Source: UBA5359 sp028699365 [NCBI: bacterium]
GTDB lineage: Bacteria > UBP13 > UBA5359
Reading direction: 5' to 3'
Length of the DNA: 6,934 nt
Assembly (NCBI GenBank): GCA_028699365.1
Contig: JAQVUQ010000145.1
Location: 1-6,934, forward strand
Shown: one piece after another, positions 1 to 6,082 of the stretch
How the letters are laid out: every line of letters begins with the position of its first letter
Position numbering within the stretch: the first letter of the stretch is position 1
Made by a program: the position numbers and the translations under genes
Notes under the pieces: generated by a model
Databases searched by the model: none
The model's input: the letters and a program-made list of their open reading frames with translations, nothing else
What the model was told of the DNA's origin: nothing

Positions 1-1394
1 GAGATAGGCCCGTAGGTATCCATGGCGAGGATAAATCCGGTGGTGGTCAGAAGACCTAGTCCGGAAAGGGCAATGCCGTAAGCCGACAGTGCCAGATCGC
101 CGCCGAAGATGGCGGCGGAGGCCGCTATGGTGGCGGCTATGGCCACTACCGACCAGACGCTGCTCTCAAGGCCGAGCGCAAAGCCGGAAAGGAGCATGGT
201 GGCGGCACCGGTTCTGGTGCTGTCGGCAATCTCGCAAACCGGAGCGCACTCGGTAGAAGTGAAATACTCGGTCAGTTTGCCGATGACCATGGCCAGAATG
301 ATACCGGTCAACGTGGCAAAGAAGAACCGCCAGTCGGGCAATCCCGTGACAGGGTTCTTAAGGTAGAAATAGTTGACCAGCCCAAAGCCGATGACCGAGA
401 CAACGCCCGCGATCCAGAAGCCCTGATTGATGGGGCGCATCGGATCCATATCAGCATCATCCTTGCCGCGCACTGAGGCTATACCGATAATGGAGCCGAA
501 AACTCCCACGGCACGCACCAGCAGAGGATAGAGGATGAGCTTCAGGGCAAAGGCAGAGGCCAAAGCCGTCCCGCCGTACTTGAGCACAAAGCCCTTATCC
601 GCCAGTGTGGCGGCACCAAGAATGATGGCAGCCACAAGAGTTACTTCATAGCTCTCGAAAACGTCAGCCGCCATTCCGGCACAGTCGCCCACGTTGTCTC
701 CGACATTGTCGGCGATGGTAGCAGCGTTGCGCGGGTCATCCTCAGGGATGCCCTGCTCAATCTTGCCGACCAGATCGGCGCCTACATCGGCCGCCTTGGT
801 GAAGATGCCGCCGCCGACACGCATGAAGAGCGCTGCCAGGCAGCCGCCGAAGCCGAAGCCGACCAGAACCTTCATGGCATCCTGCTTGAAGATCATGAAG
901 ATAACGGTGGCACCCAGCAGGCCGAGGCCTACCGTGAACATGCCGGACACGCCGCCGGCCTGGAAGGCCGTCTCAAGCGCCTTCTTGTAGCTGCTCAACG
1001 CAGCCGTGGCAACCTTGCCGTTGGCACGCGTAGCCAGCGTCATTCCCACCACTCCGGCACCGAAAGAGGCCAGAGATCCCAGCAGGAAGGCAACGGCTAT
1101 ACCCATCGGTATGACCATGTTGCCCGGAAAGACAGGACGATAAAGGACAAACAATCCGATAGTGATGGCCATAAGGAACCATACCAATGTCTTGAACTGG
1201 CGTCCCAGGTAGGCAGCAGAGCCTTCCTGAATGGCCTTGGTCACCGGAAGCATTTCCTCCCTGGTGGGCTGCTTCAGGACTCTCCTCATCAGGACGAGGC
1301 CGTAGAACAGCGCCACAAAGGCGGAGGCCAGAACCACCCAGAGCAATTTATACTCCAGTGGTCCTAACGCAGGCAGAGTAATTGATGTTTCCAC
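1..1394 (-). CDS. hppA: Membrane-bound ion-pumping pyrophosphatase, N-terminal part (3' end off window)
   Basis: This is an integral membrane pyrophosphatase that couples hydrolysis of PPi to 2 Pi with pumping of H+ or Na+ across the cytoplasmic membrane. The window shows 464 codons from the start; the family usually has about 650-800 residues, so the C-terminal part is missing. Visible family motifs are GGGIFTKAADVGADLVGK (about 194-211), the PPi/Mg site with EDDPRN (218-223) and DNVGDNVGD (229-237), MAADVFESY (241-249) and EYFTST (376-381). Many hydrophobic helices separate them. Glu247, in FESY, is at the position where Na+-PPases and several H+-PPase groups carry their gate glutamate. A second Glu (250) follows three residues later. 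The GNTTAA/GNTTKA motif that tells K+-dependent from K+-independent enzymes lies beyond the edge, so neither the ion nor the K+ requirement can be settled. The start is GTG at 1394-1392, eight bases after a run of seven G, with a strong promoter upstream. Family assignment is certain. Confidence 0.96.
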   Translation of the reverse strand, partial: METSITLPALGPLEYKLLWVVLASAFVALFYGLVLMRRVLKQPTREEMLPVTKAIQEGSAAYLGRQFKTLVWFLMAITIGLFVLYRPVFPGNMVIPMGIAVAFLLGSLASFGAGVVGMTLATRANGKVATAALSSYKKALETAFQAGGVSGMFTVGLGLLGATVIFMIFKQDAMKVLVGFGFGGCLAALFMRVGGGIFTKAADVGADLVGKIEQGIPEDDPRNAATIADNVGDNVGDCAGMAADVFESYEVTLVAAIILGAATLADKGFVLKYGGTALASAFALKLILYPLLVRAVGVFGSIIGIASVRGKDDADMDPMRPINQGFWIAGVVSVIGFGLVNYFYLKNPVTGLPDWRFFFATLTGIILAMVIGKLTEYFTSTECAPVCEIADSTRTGAATMLLSGFALGLESSVWSVVAIAATIAASAAIFGGDLALSAYGIALSGLGLLTTTGFILAMDTYGPI

Positions 1395-1402
1395 TTACTG
1401 AT

Positions 1403-1409
1403 CCCCCCC
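1403..1409 (-). promoter_or_regulatory. Ribosome binding site of hppA (seven-G run)
   Basis: On the minus strand seven consecutive G residues sit eight bases before the GTG codon that begins the hppA frame. No ATG precedes the conserved N-terminal region in this frame, so this G-rich Shine-Dalgarno element is what supports the GTG start. The match to the anti-Shine-Dalgarno is by G-richness rather than a canonical GGAGG. Confidence 0.5.
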
Positions 1410-1434
1410 AAAGGTAATAGGCAAAACCCTGTAT

Positions 1435-1463
1435 ATGCTACCTCCGCTGAACAAATGTGTCAA
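1435..1463 (-). promoter_or_regulatory. Sigma70-type promoter of hppA
   Basis: Reading leftwards on the minus strand, a perfect -35 TTGACA (1463-1458) is followed by a 17-bp spacer and a -10 TAGCAT (1440-1435), which matches the consensus at four of six positions. Transcription would begin near 1428, giving a leader of about 34 nt before the GTG start. The perfect -35, optimal spacing and position upstream of a housekeeping-type gene make this one of the best-supported control elements in the window. Confidence 0.75.
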
Positions 1464-1583
1464 GACCTATTTTCACGCAATGGCATACTCCGTGCAGAAG
1501 AGAAGGGGAAAGTGCTGTGCAAACAGAAGATAGTACGTTAAAATGGAGCGTAATTGCCCGACAGGCATGACTACTGACAATAG

Positions 1584-1589
1584 TATAAT
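1584..1589 (+). promoter_or_regulatory. Probable -10 element of the dedA promoter
   Basis: A perfect TATAAT hexamer lies 15 bases before the dedA ATG, in the divergent region between hppA and dedA. No good -35 is present 16-18 bp upstream; the bases there read about ACAGGC. If this is the true -10, transcription starts near 1596, leaving a leader of only about 9 nt. A small dyad, ACTA-N7-TAGT (1570-1584), overlaps its left edge and could be an operator or chance. The GGAG at 1590-1593, eleven bases before the ATG, would then fall outside the transcript, so a more upstream start site remains possible. Confidence 0.4.
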
Positions 1590-1604
1590 GGAGCAGCAAT
1601 ATTT

Positions 1605-2288
1605 ATGGAACTGATGGAGTTCTTTCTTCACATCGACAAACATCTTAACACTATCGTATCTAACTACGGCGCCTGGGCCTACCTGGTGCTCTTTCTCATA
1701 GTATTCTGCGAGACAGGATTGGTGGCAACGCCGTTTCTGCCCGGAGACTGGCTTCTCTTCGTAGCCGGTTCCCTGGCTGCAGCAGGCAGCCTGGATCCGG
1801 TGCTGCTGCTGATTATCTTCAACATCGCCGCCGTTACCGGTAATGCAGTCAATTACTTTATAGGATATTCCATAGGGCCCCGAATGCTAGGCCGCAAATC
1901 GCGCTTTCTCAAGAAGGAATACCTTGAAAGAACCCATCAATTCTATGAGCGTTACGGCGGCAGGACCATAATAATCGCCAGGTTCATTCCCATAGTCAGA
2001 ACCTTCGCACCCTTCATGGCCGGAGTGGGCCAGATGACGCCCTGGCGCTATACCTACTACAATATACTGGGCAGTGTCTCCTGGGTAACTATCTTCGTGC
2101 TGGGCGGTTACTACTTCAGCACCCTGCCCCTGATAAAGAACAACCTCTCGATAGTGGTCGTCTTCATCACCCTCTTCTCCGTTGCCCCCATAGCGGTGGA
2201 TCTTCTGAAACGCAGAAGGGAATTGGCACTGTCCAGGAAGCATGCATCCGGACGGATAGCTGTCGAACCGGATCAGAACGAAGGGTAA
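1605..2288 (+). CDS. dedA: DedA-family (VTT/SNARE-associated) membrane protein
   Basis: This is a polytopic inner-membrane protein of the DedA superfamily. Members act as lipid transporters or flippases (several recycle undecaprenyl phosphate) and influence envelope integrity and proton-motive-force-dependent processes. The 227 residues match the usual 200-230. Diagnostic motifs are FCETGLVATPFLPGD (34-48), THQFYERYGGRTIIIARF (110-127) and PIVRTFAPFMAG (129-140). Glu36, Asp48, Arg126 and Arg132 correspond in kind and spacing to the essential E39, D51, R130 and R136 of E. coli YqjA. From memory the sequence resembles E. coli DedA itself more than the YqjA/YghB branch, for example in the N-terminal HID.HL and CETGLV.TPFLPGD stretches. 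Predicted membrane spans lie near 22-60, 65-90, 125-145, 150-171 and 180-200, and the tail is charged. The ATG at 1605 is the first start after an in-frame stop at 1581. The gene is divergent from hppA and convergent with the lmeA-like gene, 16 bp away. The substrate is unknown. Confidence 0.93.
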   Translation: MELMEFFLHIDKHLNTIVSNYGAWAYLVLFLIVFCETGLVATPFLPGDWLLFVAGSLAAAGSLDPVLLLIIFNIAAVTGNAVNYFIGYSIGPRMLGRKSRFLKKEYLERTHQFYERYGGRTIIIARFIPIVRTFAPFMAGVGQMTPWRYTYYNILGSVSWVTIFVLGGYYFSTLPLIKNNLSIVVVFITLFSVAPIAVDLLKRRRELALSRKHASGRIAVEPDQNEG

Positions 2289-2304
2289 GGGTCACACAAT
2301 ACTT

Positions 2305-3018
2305 TCAGAATTTCCCCAGATAACCTTCGGCCTCGCCGCTGATAACCACCGTTCTTTCCTGAAGAGCCAGCTTTTTGATACGCACGGTAAAGGGGAGGGC
2401 GGAGGCGTCAAAAACGGGATTATAACCCGCAAGAATCTTTTCCGCCAGCTTTGGGGGAACAGGCAGCTTGCTGACATGCAGTCCGGTGAGTTTGAAGCTT
2501 ACCTGGCGTTCATTGTCGGGCACAAGATAGCCGTCGGCGGCGATGCGCACTTTCAGGCCGGATATGGAACGCAGCGTGGACAGAGTAAGGCCGCTCTCTT
2601 TTATCGTCACATCCGCCTGATCATCATATTTATGACGCAGAAAATCACGGAGATCATCCTGATCCAACTCGATCTGAAAAGCGGTTTCGGCTATGCTGTC
2701 GACACTCTTACGCTTAATATCGGCCTTAATGTCTCTGGCATCGATAACTATACGTTTGATCACAGGCATGGCATCCGGCCTCACCCGGGTGCCTTCGATG
2801 TGGAGACGGCCGATCTTTCCTCGTAGAAGGGAGGATGCAGGGGTATCCATAAGACTGACTTCATAGCTGTCTGCCGGGCCGATAGCCGACGGCAGCTTAG
2901 CCTTGATCTGAGCCTCTATGTAATTGCTGACAGGGCCGCAACCGGACTCCGCCACCAATGCAGCCAAACCGGTAAGAATGGCAAAGCCCATTAAAGCTTT
3001 GCCCGATGATAATCTCAT
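2305..3018 (-). CDS. LmeA/DUF2993-family probable phospholipid-binding exported protein
   Basis: The 237-residue protein is the last gene of the ABC operon and starts 10 bp after the TPR-parvulin gene. It has a signal-like N-terminus: basic MRLSSGK, a hydrophobic stretch at 8-23, then ESGC at 24-27. Cys27 could be lipidated, but Glu at -3 is a poor lipobox, so a plain signal peptide or an anchor is equally possible. The rest fits the DUF2993/LmeA pattern. It has an early amphipathic segment (VSNYIEAQIKAKLP, 30-43), an SLLRGKIGRLHIEG element (63-76) typical of the LLxGxxxxxxV/I signature, a middle segment with a ....ELDQDDLRDFL helix (116-127), and a C-terminal LPFTVRIKKLALQERTVVISG (208-228). 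In mycobacteria LmeA binds phosphoinositides and supports lipomannan maturation; the family is also found in Cyanobacteria and other phyla. Here it likely works outside the cytoplasmic membrane on lipids or on the linked ABC system (inference). The family call is good; the function is not known. Confidence 0.75.
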   Translation of the reverse strand: MRLSSGKALMGFAILTGLAALVAESGCGPVSNYIEAQIKAKLPSAIGPADSYEVSLMDTPASSLLRGKIGRLHIEGTRVRPDAMPVIKRIVIDARDIKADIKRKSVDSIAETAFQIELDQDDLRDFLRHKYDDQADVTIKESGLTLSTLRSISGLKVRIAADGYLVPDNERQVSFKLTGLHVSKLPVPPKLAEKILAGYNPVFDASALPFTVRIKKLALQERTVVISGEAEGYLGKF

Positions 3019-3028
3019 CTCTTCAGCT

Positions 3029-4270
3029 TCACTTCTTTTCCAGGCCTTTTATTTCAGGAACGCCCCACCTGTAGCCTGCCGCAAGTTTACTCTTGACGTT
3101 AGCCTGGATCTTACCTTCCACCAGCGCGTCTCTAACCTGAGTCCTGACCTCTTTCAAGCTCTTCAGCCGGGCCGGAATGCGTTTCTCGAGCTTTATTACA
3201 TGATACCCGAACTTGGTTTTCACGATGCCGCTGACTTGCCCTTCCTTGAGAGCAAAAGCAGCCTGATCGAACTCCGGCACCATCTGTCCCCTGGGGAAGA
3301 GCCCCAGGCTGCCTCCGGTTTCGTGCGTTCCCTTATCGATAGAGAGTTTGCCTGCCAAAGCAACAAAGTCCTCGCCCTTTTTCAACCTGTCCAGCACCTT
3401 GACGGCCGCATCCCGACTGCTTACCAGAATATGACGGGCGCTGATCTTCTCCTGATCCATATAGGTGTCTTTGTGGGCATTGTAATAAGCGCTGATCTCC
3501 GGCTCGGAAACGGGTATCTTATCCGCCAGGCACTTCTCCCATTCCTGGCCTCTGTTCCTCAGCTTATACTGGGGAACACCTGTGCGGTACTCGCCCTTCA
3601 CCAGCCGGGAATAATTGCCGAAAGCCGGAGCGCAATCCCCCTCGGCTATGCATTCTTTCCACAGCTTCTTGGACTCCTCTATCCGTCCCAGCCTCTCCAG
3701 GGTATGAGCTATCATATGGCGCACGTAATGAGGATGATCCTTTATGGCGTAGGCGGCCTCAAACTCCGGCAGCGCACGCTGGTAATCCAACTGCCTGTCA
3801 AAGCGGTTCCATCCAAGCTCAAAATGAAGATCGTAAATATCGGGATTGTACTCGATGCCTTTGGCCAGGAACTCGTCTCCCTGCCGGATCATCTGCTCTT
3901 TCACTTTGATATCGGTAGCCGGCACGCTTATATTGTAGCCGAAGTGCCAGGCGCCGACGGACCAGACCTGAATGAACTTGGGATCAAGACGAGCAACCAG
4001 CGTTATAGTAGGCACAAGGCGCTGCCAATCTCCGGAATGGAAGAAGGAATCCATGGTCACCCAGAGATAATCGGCCGTAATCTCCCTGAAAGCGCCCACC
4101 ATGCCGCCCAGAATCTGATCCGACGGCGACAGATTTTCCGGCAGCATATCGTATCTGGTCCGATCGGTCTCGATATTATTCTTGACTAACGCCGTCACGA
4201 TAAAAACGACGACCAGAGCCAGAAGATAGAGCTTCTGCGCTTTGCTTACGGTTTTTGACAGGCTCCCCAT
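3029..4270 (-). CDS. Membrane-anchored TPR-like protein fused to a parvulin peptidyl-prolyl isomerase
   Basis: This is a 413-residue two-part protein. The N-terminus is basic (1-13), with one membrane span (about 14-29) that predicts an N-in orientation with the remainder outside the cytoplasmic membrane. Residues 50-115 form a distinctive block: AFREITADYLWVTMDSFFH (60-78), then LARLDPKF-like helical pairs (91-99) and WSVGAWHFGYN (103-113). TPR-like repeats continue to about 215 (for example 132-152 and 166-206). Residues 254-272 (SEPEISAYYNAHKDTY) form the linker helix typical of SurA/PrsA-type proteins. Residues 275-364 are a parvulin (PpiC/rotamase) domain with the hallmark ISARHILV (276-283), GGSLGLFPRGQMVPEFDQAAF (319-339) and FGYHVIKLEKR (354-364). 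His280 and His357 match the conserved parvulin histidines, so catalysis is plausible. The gene lies 3 bp after the permease; AAGGA about 10 bases before the ATG is its ribosome binding site. It probably assists folding or assembly of an exported substrate of this operon (inference). The parvulin domain is certain; the N-terminal function is unknown. Confidence 0.85.
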   Translation of the reverse strand: MGSLSKTVSKAQKLYLLALVVVFIVTALVKNNIETDRTRYDMLPENLSPSDQILGGMVGAFREITADYLWVTMDSFFHSGDWQRLVPTITLVARLDPKFIQVWSVGAWHFGYNISVPATDIKVKEQMIRQGDEFLAKGIEYNPDIYDLHFELGWNRFDRQLDYQRALPEFEAAYAIKDHPHYVRHMIAHTLERLGRIEESKKLWKECIAEGDCAPAFGNYSRLVKGEYRTGVPQYKLRNRGQEWEKCLADKIPVSEPEISAYYNAHKDTYMDQEKISARHILVSSRDAAVKVLDRLKKGEDFVALAGKLSIDKGTHETGGSLGLFPRGQMVPEFDQAAFALKEGQVSGIVKTKFGYHVIKLEKRIPARLKSLKEVRTQVRDALVEGKIQANVKSKLAAGYRWGVPEIKGLEKK

Positions 4271-4273
4271 GCC

Positions 4274-5035
4274 TCACACTTCCTTTTCATGGAAGAACAT
4301 GCCGGCAACTATCAAGAGTGCCGCTGAAAACAGAAGGCCGTAGATTATGGCCTTCAGGACATAAAGCCCGGGAACGGCATCACCATGCAGAACCTGGGAT
4401 CTGATGTTGAAGATCTCAAAATTGGGTATCAGATAGCCGAAACCCTTGACGGCCACTTTGAGCAGCGGCGAATCCGAACGCCCGCCCAGGTATTGCAGGG
4501 AATCGGACGAACTGCCCATGATATAGAAGAAAATCGTCAATACCACGCTGAGAGTGGAGGACGCAAAAGTCGAAAAGGTCACGGCCATGGCCAGAACTAC
4601 CAGCAGTTCAAAGAAGGTCAGTATTATGGCCAGCATGGCGACAGGCGACAGGGTATGCTCCTTGAAGAAGATCAGTCCCATAAAGACCAGTCCCATCAGC
4701 AGCACCATAACCAGCACCGCCAGCGCCGCCCCCAGATACTTGCCCACGACTACTTCCAGACGTCTGACGGGCTTGGACAGGATGGTGTAGATGATACGCT
4801 TCTCTATCTCCGCCGGTATCAGGGACATGCCCAGAAACGTGGATATCAGCAGGCCGAAAATCAGCAAGCCGGTCAGTCCCACGTCCTTGACCATACGTAT
4901 CTCCTCACCGCCGGAGAAATAGGTGAAGAGGAGAGAGCTGCCGATGAAAATAAAGGCGAAGACCAGAAGAACCAGAAGGACCTTCTTCCTTATGGCCTCT
5001 TTGAAAGTGGTCATTGCCAGAGCTGCTGCTTTCAA
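4274..5035 (-). CDS. ABC-2 type transporter permease
   Basis: The 253-residue protein is the membrane subunit of the ABC transporter encoded with the preceding ATPase. It shows six likely membrane spans (about 18-40, 53-75, 101-124, 131-155, 157-175 and 225-247). A cytoplasmic segment after span 2, EIEKRIIYTILSKPVRRLEVVVGKYLG (76-102), carries the I/R-x-YxxLSKPVxRxxxxxGKxLG pattern typical of the ABC-2/NosY-like family that couples to CcmA/NosF-type ATPases. The start is TTG at 5035, inside a TTGA overlap with the ATPase stop codon, and a GGGAGGT element lies nine bases upstream. The in-frame ATG at codon 8 (5014) lacks such support, so the TTG start is preferred. The overlap implies translational coupling. 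Only one permease gene is present, so the functional unit is probably a homodimer. ABC-2 systems mostly export lipids, polysaccharides, peptides or drugs; the substrate here cannot be read from the sequence. Confidence 0.9.
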   Translation of the reverse strand: MKAAALAMTTFKEAIRKKVLLVLLVFAFIFIGSSLLFTYFSGGEEIRMVKDVGLTGLLIFGLLISTFLGMSLIPAEIEKRIIYTILSKPVRRLEVVVGKYLGAALAVLVMVLLMGLVFMGLIFFKEHTLSPVAMLAIILTFFELLVVLAMAVTFSTFASSTLSVVLTIFFYIMGSSSDSLQYLGGRSDSPLLKVAVKGFGYLIPNFEIFNIRSQVLHGDAVPGLYVLKAIIYGLLFSAALLIVAGMFFHEKEV

Positions 5036-5964
5036 CTTGCCTTACCTCCCTTGACGATGGAAACGAAGAGGTCTTCCAGCGACCGGCGACGATCTGCCAT
5101 AGATACGAGGACCGCACTGCTGCCTCGCACGATATCGATAACTTTATCGGCGTTGACACGGCTGTCTACGGTCACCAGAGCTTCCTGGCTGTCCAGAACC
5201 GATATGCTGACGGAGGCCTCTTTGATACGACTCAGCAATTCTTCGTTAAACCCGCGCACTACCATCTCCAGTTCGCCTTCGATACTGAGAAGCTCCTCCA
5301 TCGTGCCCATGCGCAACAGATTGCCTTTGTGAATAACGGCTACGCGGTCACAGACCATTTCAACCTCGTTCAACAGGTGCGAGCAGTAAAGGATGCTCTT
5401 TCCTTCCTTCTTCAACCTGAGAATGAGATCCCTGATCTCGATGCGTCCCAGAGGGTCCAACCCGGACGTAGGCTCGTCGAGTATGAGCAGCTTGGGATCG
5501 CTGATCAGCGCCTGGGCCAGGCCCACACGTTGCAGCATACCCTTGGAGAACTTGCGCAGTTGCAGTTTGCGGGCGCCTGAGAGTCCCACTATTTCCAGAA
5601 GCTCGTCGGATCTGCGCTTTATGGCGGCGGAATGCAAACCGGAGAGTTTGCCGTAAAATGACAACAACTCTTCCGGAGTAAGGAAGTCGTAGTAATAAGG
5701 GCCTTCCGGGAGATAGCCGATGAGGTTCTTGACCGCAACATCCCCCACAGGCTTGTCATATATCCAGGCCTTGCCTTTGGACGGCCTGTAAAGACCCAGA
5801 AGAAGCTTTATAGTCGTGGTCTTTCCAGCCCCGTTGGGCCCCACGAATCCGAAGGTTTCACCATCGGATATACTGATACTCAAATCATTAAGAGTGACCG
5901 CCTTATTACCCCAGAAATTGAGATAATACTTGGTCAGCCCCTCAGTCCTGACTACATCGGCCAA
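5032..5964 (-). CDS. ABC transporter ATP-binding protein
   Basis: This cytoplasmic ATPase subunit drives the ABC-2 permease encoded next; with the start used here it has 310 residues. Visible motifs are Walker A GPNGAGKTT (42-50), Q-loop region IGYLPEGPYYYDFLT (82-96) with Glu87 in place of the usual Gln, signature FSKGMLQRV (139-147), Walker B LLILDEPTSGLDP (159-171) with catalytic Glu164, and the H-loop SH (His196). A C-terminal extension of about 85 residues follows the nucleotide-binding domain, as in CcmA/NosF/drug-exporter ATPases. Start choice: the frame stays open to a TTG at 6003 and an ATG at 5997, neither with a ribosome binding site. A GGGGGGAGGT element at about 5974-5983 lies ten bases before TTG 5964, and that start yields a normal short N-terminus, (M)ADVVRTEGLTKYY. 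It is the first gene of the four-gene operon, and its stop overlaps the permease start. Which substrate it powers is unknown. Confidence 0.93.
   Translation of the reverse strand: MADVVRTEGLTKYYLNFWGNKAVTLNDLSISISDGETFGFVGPNGAGKTTTIKLLLGLYRPSKGKAWIYDKPVGDVAVKNLIGYLPEGPYYYDFLTPEELLSFYGKLSGLHSAAIKRRSDELLEIVGLSGARKLQLRKFSKGMLQRVGLAQALISDPKLLILDEPTSGLDPLGRIEIRDLILRLKKEGKSILYCSHLLNEVEMVCDRVAVIHKGNLLRMGTMEELLSIEGELEMVVRGFNEELLSRIKEASVSISVLDSQEALVTVDSRVNADKVIDIVRGSSAVLVSMADRRRSLEDLFVSIVKGGKAS
5045..5049 (-). promoter_or_regulatory. Ribosome binding site of the permease, inside the ATPase gene
   Basis: GGAGG (within AAGGGAGGT on the minus strand) lies nine bases before TTG 5035 and encodes the Gly-Gly of the ATPase C-terminus. 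It favours the TTG start of the permease over the internal ATG at 5014 and fits translational coupling through the TTGA overlap. Confidence 0.65.
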
Positions 5965-5974
5965 AGGGACAGCA

Positions 5975-5979
5975 CCTCC
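5975..5979 (-). promoter_or_regulatory. Ribosome binding site deciding the ATPase start at TTG 5964
   Basis: GGAGG, within GGGGGGAGGT on the minus strand, ends ten bases before a TTG at 5964-5962. The two farther-upstream candidate starts (TTG 6003, ATG 5997) have no comparable element. Starting at 5964 removes a low-complexity Ser/Gly segment that ABC ATPases do not normally carry. Confidence 0.6.
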
Positions 5980-6013
5980 CCCCGAAGATGGCGTCATCCG
6001 CAAAAAGATCGCC

Positions 6014-6039
6014 GCCCGGCCAGGAAACTGTTCCCGGGC
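6014..6039 (-). other. Leader hairpin upstream of the ABC operon
   Basis: In the untranslated leader of the ABC operon, GCCCG (6014-6018) pairs with CGGGC (6035-6039). Inside it GGAA (6023-6026) pairs with TTCC (6031-6034) around a 4-base loop, leaving a 4-base bulge at 6019-6022. It lies about 35 bases upstream of the ATPase ribosome binding site and about 40-60 bases after the predicted transcription start. It has no T-tract typical of an intrinsic terminator. It could influence translation or mRNA stability, or be incidental; the pairing was read by eye. Confidence 0.3.
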
Positions 6040-6082
6040 ATAATCCCCTTGCGGGCGTTAAAGCCTTGTGATGACAAACAAA

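Noticed and set aside
109-990. Plus-strand open frames opposite hppA
   Set aside because: They are rich in Ala/Pro/Met and lack family motifs; they are the antisense of a highly conserved pyrophosphatase.
1539-1544. TAAAAT as an alternative -10 for dedA
   Set aside because: The -35 position 17 bp upstream (TGTGCA) matches only three of six bases; kept only as a possibility if the start site proves to be upstream.
2279-2329. CGAAGG...CCTTCG inverted repeat across the dedA/lmeA convergent junction as a bidirectional terminator
   Set aside because: Only 6 bp of pairing around a loop of about 39 bases with no T-tract; not convincing as a terminator.
2924-4189. Long open frame (about 420 codons) on the plus strand opposite the TPR-parvulin gene
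   Set aside because: The opposite strand encodes a protein with clear parvulin motifs and good operon spacing. The plus-strand translation has no recognisable domain, and its frame is open because of codon composition.
4385-5332. Plus-strand open frame of about 315 codons opposite the permease and ATPase
   Set aside because: It crosses two well-supported minus-strand genes. Its translation is rich in Gln/His/Arg with no domain, as expected from the antisense of hydrophobic codons.
5998-6003. ATPase start at TTG 6003
   Set aside because: No ribosome binding site, and it adds a Ser/Gly-rich segment atypical for ABC ATPases; TTG 5964 has GGAGG at ten bases.
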